Below are positions 24,191 through 35,200 of a stretch of 64,000 bases of DNA, in pieces. Every line of letters begins with the position of its first letter. The first letter of the stretch is position 1. The stretch spans positions 23,188,001 through 23,252,000 of the forward strand of contig JANTQA010000023.1 in assembly GCA_027625915.1 (NCBI GenBank), in the 5' to 3' direction. Under the pieces are notes generated by a model, which worked only from the letters and a program-made list of their open reading frames with translations, searched no databases and was not told where the DNA came from. The stretch comes from Anaeramoeba flamelloides. Taxonomy: Eukaryota > Metamonada > Anaeramoebidae. Made by a program: the position numbers and the translations under genes.

Positions 24191-25281
24191 AATTTTTGGA
24201 AGAAACTGGAAGGAAAATTTTTTTCGATTATTTTTGAAATAAAGAGTTTGGTTGAGGGTAATTGAAATTCTGAATATTGTAGGGAATGTAATTTTGTTAA
24301 AAGTAAATCAGTCAGGTTTGGAATGATTAATGTTTATAGATAAGAAATATCTTTTTTTTTTTTTTTTCACATTAAAGGTTTTTAAAAAGGACAAGTTTTC
24401 AAAGGATTTCTGAATTTTTCATTTTTTTTAAAAAAATTTTGTTTTTTTATTTAAAACAATACTTTCCAGTTAAACTCTCAAGGACAAGTAAACATCTCAA
24501 TGTTTTCAATGTATTTAGTAACCTTCTATTATATTTAAAAACGAAAGAAAGATTTTTCCCATTATAAACGCCAAGAGAAAATTGAAAATACTTTTTTCAA
24601 ATTCGAACAAACCCAAACATTTGCAATAGTTTATTAAATGAAATTTGTTGTCATTTATAACATCAAATAAACTATAATGTTTCTCAACCCTTGTGGTTTA
24701 TCAGAAAAGTATCACAGTTAATGAAAAAATGGCATAATTTCAAACACAAATCATGAAAAAATCATATTTCCTTTTTGGGCATGTTGTATTTTGTATATTT
24801 TCTTTTGAAATTTTAAATTTACACTCAAATTCATTTGACTTATACTCACCAGACAATACTTGAAAAATTGCTCTTTTTTGAAAGCAAGCCTTTTTACTCA
24901 TTAAAAAACCATTTGATTTTAGTAAATTGATTACATTTTGGTGCTTGGCAATTATTATTTAAAAAGATAATAATATTCTATCTTTGGCTGATAATTTTTG
25001 ATCTTGATTGTTACATTTATCGCTCTTTTTTTTTCCCTTTATTTATTTTCGTTTTGTTGTGTCTAAAAAACTTGTAAAGACCGGTACTATTTTAGTTTGA
25101 TTGTATTCAAAGCAAAATATATTTTTTTGAGGAGATAAAAATTGATGTTTGCTGATTTCATTTTTTTCCAAAAAACAATTTGAACATTTTGAACATTTTT
25201 CCTTTTTAAAATATAAAAATCAAGTTCTTATTATTTCAGTCTTTGTTGGCAATTTAATCATCCAACACAAATAGCATTCAC

Positions 25282-25819
25282 ATGCTCTTTTCAGATTTAG
25301 TTATTTACCAAATTAAAATTGAAAAGAGCAATAGTGAAATTGATTGTTCTTTATATCTTTCTCAATCACGAATCAAAATCATTACAAAACCGAAATATAA
25401 CATCCACTTTTTTGATATCAAAGAAATTACTTCACAGGATTCTCTTCAGGTACGAAGAAAAAGTTTCCTTCATTTCTTTCTTCAAAAGATATTTGCCTTT
25501 TTTTAAAAAACCACCATTTATCATAAACCTCCCAAAACAACAAACAAAAAAAAACAACAAAAAAAAAAAAATTAAAAACAAAAAAAAACAATTCATTTCA
25601 AATGTCCCCACAAAACGCATCAGTTTACAATTAAAACAAAAAAATATAGCGTAACAATTGTTTCAGAAAAAACAAATGAAATTTTGCCTTTGATTTTGAT
25701 TCAGATTTGCCATTTCTCTGACGCTTATTTTAACAACACATTTCCATGTATAGCATTTCATCCTAAAAATCGTTCCAACACATTTTTACACTTTATTGAT
25801 CTCCAAGAAGAACAAATAC
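25282..25819 (+). CDS. Probable N-terminal (PH-domain) exons of the CARMIL-like gene
   Basis: ATG at 25282 opens an exon ending at 25449 (CTTCAG|GTACGA). The next exon runs 25705-25819 (ATTCAG|ATTTGC to ATAC|GTAAAT) and joins in frame. The product reads IYQIKIEKSNSEI, SLYLSQSRIKIITKPK, IHFFDIKEIT, then ICHFSDAYFNNTFPCIAF and FLHFIDLQEEQI. This order of strands resembles the small PH domain that begins CARMIL (LRRC16) proteins. The distance and same-strand order relative to the leucine-rich exons at 32 kb support one gene with a roughly 6-kb intron. A further exon starting at 26017 (QKKIIETTTRVGVLRIV, phase compatible) is possible. The link to the downstream exons is an inference. If it is wrong, this is a separate small PH gene or a fragment. 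Confidence 0.5.
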
Positions 25820-26281
25820 GTAAATCCCTACTTTTTCTCTTTTTTTTTTCCTAAAAGTCTCTTTTTGAATAAAAACCATACAAATCGAACAGCCTCGGAA
25901 GAAAATTTGAAATTGCTCCCTCAGTGCTATTTTTTCTGAAATCTGTTTTTTATTTTTAAATATTTTTTAATCCCAACAAGAAATTGAATTATTGCTTTAA
26001 AAGAGAAAAAATTCAGAAAAGAAGATCATCGAAACAACAACAAGAGTCGGCGTCTTGAGGATTGTTGATAAAAAAATCACTTTAGTACTTTATTTTTGAT
26101 TAAAATTATACGAGTGTTTTGATCTCAAAAAAAAACACACGAACAAAACTCTTTTTTTCAAGCTACATCTGCTTTAAAAAGTGAGGAATATAAGTTTTTA
26201 CAAGCTATCTGACTCACCACTTAAAGCAGTTTGGGTAAATGCTTGAGAAAATTTTTAGTCGGCTCTTTTTCCAAACAGTTC

Positions 26282-27989
26282 AAGGAAGTAAGTACATTTT
26301 ACCATTTTGAAAAATTTTAATTGTGTAAATCTTAGTAAAAAAAGATTTTTTGAGTGCCACTAGATATTGAAGCTTTGAAACCAAAACGCCATTCGATGTT
26401 CTATTTGTGAAAAGAAAAGAACCCAAAGTAAATCAGAGTTAAATTTTAAATTTTTCAATTTTTTCAACATTTTTTTTGATTAAATTTTTGGTTTTATTAA
26501 ATTAGGTTTTGGATCTAGAAATGTGTTTATACCAATGAGTGAAATTAGTCAAAGAGTAAACCAAAAAAATAGACCCAAAAAGGTGTGTATTTGAAACAAA
26601 TATTTTATTTTAGAAGACCAAACACAAAAGGCCAACTCATTCCAAATAAATTTGTTGTAGAGCAGTGAAAAAAATACCGGACATGAAAAAAATCCCTGAC
26701 AAGATTTTTAATTGTGAATATTAGTAAAATTATTATGTAATTTCAGCTATTTACAATCAAATTCCTTTTTTTAAGAATCGAACTTTTTCAATTATAACCC
26801 CCCCACTTATTAGAATGATGATTGATGAAATCACACTTGTTCAAAACACCATTCAACCAATCAAAAAACAAGAAGAAAAATTATCATTTTCCAAACTCTC
26901 GTAAACCTCAATAAAACTGGATTGTTTTCCAAAAAATTTGATCAACATTAGGCTATCCAACAATTACTCAAGTATTCTAGAGACACCTTACTTTGATGAA
27001 CTTTAGGTAGGTTTATTACTAATCTCATAAAAAAATTGGTTATTTATAATAAGGATTTCATTGAAATTAGACAAAAATTTTACTAATATTCACAATTACA
27101 AATCTTGTCCGGGATTTTTTTCATGTCCGGTATTTTTTTCCCTACTATAATCAAAAATAGAAAAAAAAAAAAATCGATAAAAACCATATTTTTCCCAAGA
27201 TTTGTTTTCACTATCTTCTTAGTTTGTCTGAATCCAATCAATTTATTACCTTGAATTTCTGGATCCATTACTATTTATTATTATTTTTCAAAATATTTTT
27301 TTATAAATTTGATTTCAAAATTCAATTTTCAAATATTTTTATCAAACAATACCCAAATAAAGGATACTATTTCAAAAATCAAAATAAAGGGGTTGAATTC
27401 CCAGAATCAAAAAACAGTTACAAAAGATTCAACCCACAATAATTGAGAAAATTTTAGAAAAAATTTAAATGAGATTCAAAATTATTTTTAATTCTCAATT
27501 TAATGGAAAATAAATAATTCTCAAATCAAACGAATTTTTCGGACAATAAATCTTTATTTCTGAAGAGGAATTAAAAAAAAAATGTATTATTTTCTGAATC
27601 CAATCAAGAATTAGATGAATCAAATGAAAATAGGAAATTAATTCATTTTGGGAATTCTTCAGAAATAAAAAGTAATTTGTTTCTCAAAAATTTCACAAAC
27701 AAAAATATTTCCATGAAGAATTAAAAACAAAATCAAATTAAGAAGAAGTAATTGTACCAAATGTTACAGATAAGATCAAGAAATTAATGATTTGTATTTA
27801 TTTTTTTTTGATCAATCTTTTCATTTTTTTGAATACCATTTTTGAGTTAGTATGAAAATAAATATACTGGGATATATTCCACTTCCATATTTATTAAAAT
27901 ATCAATATATTTGGTTATTGAAATGATTTGAAGAATTCGGTTTGGAATAAATGCTGGCACTCAAAATTTGAAAAATGTACTTACTCCTT
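26282..27989 (+). mobile_element. Element H, left copy (interrupted by element F)
   Basis: About 1.22 kb of element sequence, split by a 487-bp element F at 26660-27146. It is matched over its whole length, inverted, by 28747-29969. Its tips are themselves inverted: GGAAGTAAGTACATTTT at the left and AATGTACTTACTCCTTT at the right, both followed by GAGTGCCA inward. Landmarks are GTGCCACTAGATATTGAAG, AATTTTTGGTTTTATTAAAT and GTGTGTATTTGAAACAAAT. No ORF. It lies in the large intron of the CARMIL-like gene. Confidence 0.7.
26660..27146. mobile_element. Element F, short internally deleted copy
   Basis: About 487 bp with ends AGTGAAAAAAATACCGGACA and its counterpart TGTCCGGTATTTTTTTCCCT, followed inward by ATGAAAAAAATCCCTGACAA and TTGTGAATATTAGTAAAAT. 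It is flanked by TA. The insertion is confirmed by the intact site in the right H copy, where AAATTTGTTG continues straight into AAATCAAAAATG. Internally it matches both inner flanks of the 1073-bp copy at 56313-57385 but lacks that copy's centre. Confidence 0.75.
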
Positions 27990-28746
27990 TAGCATAATTG
28001 ATTTTTTCCCTTTTAATCTCAAACTAAATTGTGAACATACCATTGGTGGTTGTAGACATTTAACGAGTATAATAATGGAAATTTAGGTTTTAGTTATTCA
28101 ATTGTTGTTGACAATTCTTTTAATTGCTGTTAAATTCAAATTCCCGTCATTAATATTTTATCTCAGATTTCAAGAAGGAAGAGAAGCAAATTAAAATTTC
28201 AAAAATTTTCTTTTATAATTGATTTTGTGAAGATTTTTGTGTTTTTGAAACAAATAGCAAACTATTCGAAAATATTTGGGAACCTGAAATAAAAATTTTC
28301 ATTTTTATCAACTACGTTTTCAGGTGAAAACGGTGAAATTGCAAATAAAAACACCCTTGAATTTGTTCCATAATCTCAATTAAATTTACCCGCCGAGAAT
28401 TTCTTTTACAAAATAAATGTGAAATTTTCACAATTTCACATTTCTTTGATCTTGTCAAAATTTGATTTTAAAATTTTAGAATTTCCATTTCAAATCTCTA
28501 AACCCAAAACAATTACTATGGCTGTTCTAAAGATTTTTTACAATTGCTTTTATAAGTTTGAAAGGTTTTAAAATTTGAGCTCGAACTTGAAAATTCCTTA
28601 AGGGATAAGTATATTTTTTTAAAAAAATTTTCCACAAAGTATCTGTCTATTTTTTTTTTTTTATTGATTGTTTTTTTTTTTTGATCATTCATTTTTTTTT
28701 ATTGTTGATTATTAATTTTTACAAAAACTGAATTATTAAAATATTT

Positions 28747-29969
28747 AAAAAAGTAAGAACATTTTTCAAATTTTGAGTACCACTGTTTATGCGAAACTGA
28801 ATAATTCAAATCATTTCTTGAACCAAATACATTGATATTTTAATAAATATAAGAGAGCGTCAGATATCTAATATAATATATTTTCTACTTACCATAAAAT
28901 TGAAATCAAAAAAATGAAAAAATTGATCAAAAAAAATTTAAAAATCATTTATTACTTGATCTTATCTGAATCATTTGATACAATTACTTATTCTTAATTT
29001 GGTTTTATTTTTAATTCTTCATGGAAAAACTTTTGTTTGGATAATTTTTTGAGAAACAAATTATTTTTTATTTCAAAAGAATTCCCAAAATTAATTTAAA
29101 ATTCTAATTTTGATTTAATTCATCTAATTCTAGTTTTAGTTCAAGAAAATAGGATATTTTTTTTTTAATTCCACATCAGAAATAAATGTTTATTGGACAA
29201 ATTGGTTTGATTTTATAATTATTTATTTTTTATTAAAATGAAAACGAAAAATATTTCTGAATCTGATTGATATTTTTTCTAAAATTTTTTTCTTATATTT
29301 TGGGTTGAATCTTTTGTAACTTTTTTTTGATTCTGAGAATTCTACTCCCAATTTTTTGAATTTTTGAAATAGTATTCTTTATTTGGGTTTGGTTTGATAA
29401 AGATATTTGAAAAAAGAATTTTGAAAGCAAATTTGTAAAAAAAATTTTTGTAAAATAATAATATATAGTAATGGTGTGAGAAATCTAAGGTAATTAAAAA
29501 AATAGTTTGTATTCAAACAAATTAAGAAAAAGAAATCAAATCTTGAAAAAAAGTCTTTATTCGATTTTTTTTTTTTTCATTTTTGATTTCAACAAATTTA
29601 TCTCGAAAGGTTATCTTTCTTGTTTGGCCTTCTAAATGAAAAAATTTGTTTCAAATACACACCTTTTCGGGTCTATTTTTTAGTTTATTCTTTTTGATTA
29701 ATATTAAACATCCCAATAAATCCATTTTATAGATCCAAAACCAAATTTAATAAAACCAAAAATTTAATTCAAAAAAATGTTCAAAAAATTGAAAAAATTA
29801 AAGATTCAACTCTGATTTATTTTGGGTTCATTTTCTTTTCAGAAATAAAGAACACTGAATGATATTTTGGCTTCAAAATTTCAATATCTAGTGGCACTCA
29901 AAAAATCTTTTTTCACTAAGGTTGTCGCAATTAAAATTTTTCAAAATGATAAAATGTACTTATTCCTTA
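28747..29969 (-). mobile_element. Element H, right copy (inverted)
   Basis: About 1.22 kb matching 26282-27989 in the opposite orientation, without the F insertion. Between the two copies lie about 760 bp (27990-28746) of unrelated AT-rich sequence with no ORF. Together they form an inverted pair spanning about 3.7 kb. Divergence between arms is easily visible, so the pair is not a recent duplication. Confidence 0.7.
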
Positions 29970-31034
29970 AAATCATTTATTTTTTTCTTATTTTCATTCA
30001 AAGATCTTTTTGATAATTTTTTTTTCTTATTTTCAACTTCAAAAATAGTAATTTTTTACCCAATTTCTTCAAAATGAAAATTATTTTTTAGAAGTGAAAG
30101 CAAAATAACTCAATAACCCAACACCCTCCAAGGTCAAAACTTATTCCTTAATCGGAAAATATCTTTAATAATTTTTTAAACAATTTTTGTTGGCACTTTT
30201 ATTTTTTTTTAATTGTGCTTCAAGCTTTTAAAACCCATTCACAAACAGAAGATTGTTCATCAAAAACAAACCCAAGTAAATTGATATCTTTGACAATATC
30301 TGCTTCAGTTGAAATAACTCTATCCAATTGCTAGTTTAACAAATGTAATTTGTAAATATTTTCCTTTTTAAAAAAAACGAATTTAAACAACTGATCAATT
30401 TCTTTTTAAAGAAGTGAATTTTCAAAAGAATTGTTTTATTATAAAGTTGACAACATTAATTCAATTTTGACAAGAAAATTAGAAAAAAAAAAAAATTCTA
30501 AAAAAGAAATTTTTAAAAGGGTTTATAAGAAGCAGTTGGTATAAAAAATCAAAATAATAATATAAAAATAGTGTTATCATTTAATTAAGAATACCCAAAA
30601 TCACAGCCACTATAATTTTGGTTAAATTAATTTTTGTTTGATAATTGACCACGAATTTTCATTTTGGGGGGTAGTTTTCGTTCTTGTAATTTCTTTTTTC
30701 ATTTTTTGATCTGATTCGCTTTAAACTTGGTATTTTTGGTTTTTGACTTTTGTTTTTTTTTTGTTTTCAACATACTCATACTTTCGTGTTACAGTATATC
30801 AGTATTGGCAAATAATTACATGATCTTTTTCCTTTGCAACTCTTCTTTTCAATATAAAAGAATCCATATAATTAAAAAATGGAAAAAAAAATAAAAACTT
30901 TAAATTTTTTAATTCTTGCATTAAATTATGTATTACTGAAATATACAAAATAAACAGAAATATACCAATTCTTCTTTATAAAGCGAAATTTAAAAATGAA
31001 AATATGGTAATTTTCGTTAATAAAAATAAGAAAG

Positions 31035-31370
31035 GCTGTCTCAAAAATTTTGGAGTAAGAATAACAAAAAAAAATGTATTGTTTAAATTTGTTGAAATTC
31101 CATTAATAATTATTAATCGATAAAATTTTTAGATATCATCAACTTATTATATTTGAAACGATATTAAAAAGAAACTAAACTGTAACTTAAGATCAATTAT
31201 TCTTAAAAAAATTTTCGAACAAATATAAAATATTAATTGACTAAAATAAAAAAATAAATAAATGATTTTAAAAAATTTCAAAAATTAAAATATTTTCCAA
31301 TTGAATTGAATTCAAGTTAAAAGTAATTTTTTTAATTGTTTTAATTGTTGCAAAAATTTTAAATTCACAT
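31035..31370 (+). mobile_element. MITE family A, degraded and truncated copy
   Basis: Alignable to the second half of family A: AATTTGTTGAAATTCCATTA, AATAATTATTAATCGATAAA, AGATATCATCAACTTATTAT, then AAAATATTTTCCAATTGAAT and GTTGCAAAAATTTTAAATTC in place of the usual terminus. Both the TTTGGAC end and the left half are lost or mutated, so this is an old copy. It lies within the CARMIL-like gene region. Confidence 0.45.
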
Positions 31371-31621
31371 CTAGTATCAATTTTAATCTTTTTTATTTCA
31401 AAGTTATTAATTCTTGGATTGTACATATATCCACTTTTAACATTTCAAAACAAAAATAATTATTAAGAATGATTTTTCGTTGTTTAAATTTATTTATTTT
31501 TATGGTAATATGTCCCTACGACCCAAAAAACACTAAAAATGAAAAACTGATCAAATACTTTCCATTAATACAATTAAAAAAACAAAATGAAAAAATAAAA
31601 ATAAATAAAGTTTCAATTTAG

Positions 31622-31675
31622 CTTTTTCTTGAAAACATTTTTTGCCAAAATCATTGAATTCAAACTTGAAATTAG
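31622..31675 (+). other. Candidate 54-bp linking exon of the CARMIL-like gene
   Basis: Bounded by an acceptor (TTCAATTTAG) and a donor (ATTAG|GTATAT). It reads FFLKTFFAKIIEFKLEI in a frame whose leftover two bases (AG) fit exactly onto an exon starting at 32259 (R, KLRGRDENTWGEG). A helix at this point would match the linker after the PH domain in CARMIL proteins. Support is only splice signals, phase and position. Confidence 0.35.
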
Positions 31676-32258
31676 GTATATTTTTAGATACACTCTCTTG
31701 TTTTAACTCATTTACAAAAACAAATTCTAAATTATGGGAATTTTATTTTCACAAAAGGCACTAATTTGGTCCTCAAATGTTTTTTTTAGTTTTAAATGGT
31801 AAAATAAAAAAAAAGTTAAACTAAAAGGATAAACTTTCTGGAAAAGCATTCTAATTTAATATATTAACTTATTCTTTGATTTCAAACTTTTCTCAACCCC
31901 AATTTTCCAAAAAAAATAAAAAAGTGCACAGTAATTCCAAAAAATATTTTCGATATTCAAAAGCTGAGAGTGTTTTTATTCTAAAAAAAATTATCACAGT
32001 GTTTAATTGAATTAAGCTATAAGGTTAGATTTCGAAAAATATTAATCAGAAAAAAATAGTGCTTAATTTTATTAAGGACATATTTTATATACGTACTTTT
32101 TTAATCAATTTTCTGAATTTTTTTTCAATGAACCAAAATCAAATCATTTACTATCTGATCAAAAATCTAAAATCAATTTTTTTATCTTTTATTTTTTATT
32201 AATAAAAAAAAATAATAAATCTATAATATATATATATATATAATAAAGGTGGTCAAAG

Positions 32259-35200
32259 AAAATTAAGAGGGCGGGATGAGAATACCTGGGGAGAAGGTTT
32301 TTTATCATATTACCGAGGATTTTGCGAATATTATAATATACCAGTATCTGAAAATTTCATAATATTCATGAAAAAACATTTTAAAAGTGAAGTTGATCGG
32401 CTAAGATGCTTAGATTTAAGTAGATTTCTTAAAAATAACTCAAAAAATGAACAGACGGAATTATTTTCACTGCGTCCTATATTTTCAACATTAAAATGTT
32501 CAAAATTTTTCAAAATCCTTAATTTATCTGGCATAATTAATAAAGAAGTTCCTTCTCTTCTTGCAGATGTATTGTCTCAAAACAAAAGCATACTTAAATT
32601 ACAATTAGATCATCTTGGGCATATAGAAGGGTTTTCAAAATTAGGTAAATATATTTTTTCTTTAAAATTTCGATATACCAAATACTTAATATTCAAGATT
32701 TAAATTTATTATCATCTAACAAAGGAATGGGATGTTTTGAAAAAAAAAAATGATAAAATTAAAATGAAAAAAATATGATACTTGAAATGAAAATTATTCA
32801 ACTAAAATTCAAAATTTTTCACACAGTTAAAACAGTTAAAAGAATCAAAATAATACAATTTCATTCAAATTGTAAATAATTTTGATTTTTGTAAAATATG
32901 AAAATCATTTTTTCAATTTTTTATTTAATTGTTTTCAGTTTATTTTTTGAATTACTTAATCTGTTTCGTTAGATCTGGTAATTTTTTTCAATGGTTGATA
33001 GAAGGTTAGTGTTGAGTTTGTTAAATTGGAAAAACAACATACAATTGGTAGATGGTATCTTATCAATGATCGATCAATAATTCCTAATAAAATTTCAACA
33101 AATTTACCAATACATTTTTTGTTCCGCTCGTTTCATAATTTTGGACACACCTGTTTTTATTTTTGAGTTTTATATTTTTTTCTTTTATTTGGATTAAAAT
33201 GATTACTTAGTAAAACATTAATACTGAGAAACTTGAATGTTGTTTTATATTAGGTTTGGAAAAATACAATAAATTGGGTTTATTTTTGCCTATTTTTGAT
33301 TTTAGGTGTGTCCAAATTTTTGGAATGGGGTTTATGTTAATAGAATTTTTACAAATTTACCAATGTATTTTTACGTTGTTTTAACTCCAAAATTTTTAGC
33401 ACACCGATAATTTATTCGTATTGAGAATTATTTTTTTTTTGTTTTGTGAATATTGGAATTTATAAACGATTGTTAACATTCCAATTATTTAATGGTTTTA
33501 ATTTGGTATTTCTTCTATAATTGATAAAATAAGATTTTTTTTTCAAAAATTGAATTTTGGTGGGTTAAAATTTTTGAATTGGAGTTTATTATTTATACCA
33601 ATTTTTAAGATCATAATGTTAAATATTTTGATTTTTAAAAAATAAAATAAATGTTATATTTGATCAAAGTTATTATGAATTTTTTTTGATTAATTAAAAG
33701 AAATTTGATTAAATATATGCAAAACAAAAAAAAATTTAAATAAAATATGTATTAAATTTTTTCTTTTTTTATTATGATAAAATTAATATTTTTAAATAAT
33801 ATAGTTGACGTGATTATAGACCATCCAGATCTTTGTATCGATTCTCTTGATCTATCTTTTAACCCTCTTGGTGACAAATTAGCCAAGAACATGGTATACG
33901 CATTGACGACTTTAAAGAATGGGATCAAACATTTAAAACTTTCAAATTGTCAAATCACTCCAAAAGGCATAGCACAATTATTTTCAGTTTTAAATATTGC
34001 GTCTAATATTAATCCAGTAATTTCTCATTTAGATTTATCAAAAAATATTTTTGGAGCAGTTGCATCAAAAAGTAAAAATTGTCTTTTCATTCTTTTTTTT
34101 TTTTTTTTTTTTTTATTAAATAAAGCTTATTTAAATATAAAAACATTTTATTTTTTTATTATTAAAACAGATGAAATAATTATAATCTTTAAAAAATCAA
34201 ATTCAAGTTAAATATTGTCAAAAACACTGTAAAAATTACAAAAGTTTAAGCAATTGGCTAATATCGGCATGTCTAGTGACAATATCAAATTCCAAACATT
34301 AGAGTCAACTTTACCCTCAAATTTCAAAGCTTTTTGTCTCTATTTAAAAATTTACCAAAAAAAAAAAAAAAAAAAAACACTGAACCGGGTGTAACCTTTA
34401 AGGATTATTAATCTATTGTAATATGCAGGGATAAGAATACAATACCCTAATGAATAAAAAATGGAAAAAAAAGAATGATAATAAAGAAAAGTAAAAATAT
34501 TGTAAATTTTAGGATTTAAGAGAATTTTGAAAATAAAAACAATTATTTATAGATCGAAAATTTTAATACAATTTGGAAAAAAAAAAAGTGCAAATTTAAA
34601 ATCAATTTTGTTGACCTCTTGATTAATGTATTTTCGATTTTATCTGAAAATATATTGACACCGCTGTACTAAGCTCTATAAGTTTTAAAATAAAGTGAAA
34701 ACAAAAGACGAACAAAGAGGATTGTGATTTTCGAACCTTTTCATGTAAAAATTTGAATTTTTTATTAAAAATGGTTTTACGAAATGACAAATTTTTGAAA
34801 AAAAAACCGGTAAATTTTTTTTTTATTATTATTGAAGAGAGGTAAAATACCTAAATTTTAAAATATTAACAAGAACTCTTGGCTCTACATTCTTTCAAGT
34901 CGACAAATATGCTGTTCATCATAAAAATAATATTAAGCGTGTTATAAAATATGAATAGTCGTTATTTCTAATCATGAAATAACTAGCTTATTCCTCAGAA
35001 AACTACTAATCTCAAGATATATCATCTGCCAATGATAAAGTATTGATATTATTTTTTGGATTACAAATTCTTAATAAGATCTGATATCATGTTTTTAAAA
35101 ATTTTAAATATACCAAAATAAGAATTAGGATTATCTTAAAATTACTAAACAAGCAATTTTAAAAAAAAATGACAAAATTATACAAAAAATGCATTTTAAT

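Larger units (their letters stand above)
18997..25281. other. 6.3-kb gene-free stretch between the S28 and CARMIL-like genes
   Basis: No gene is supported. Contents are an AT/GT microsatellite (19159-19215), a 9-mer tandem of GTGATTTTG (about 19371-19396), MITE family A (20518-21046) and the inverted-repeat element L (22720-24190). Frames at 21022-21216 and 21270-21497 overlap repeats and are Phe/Lys-rich. The remaining sequence is AT-rich with nothing I can name. Confidence 0.5.
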
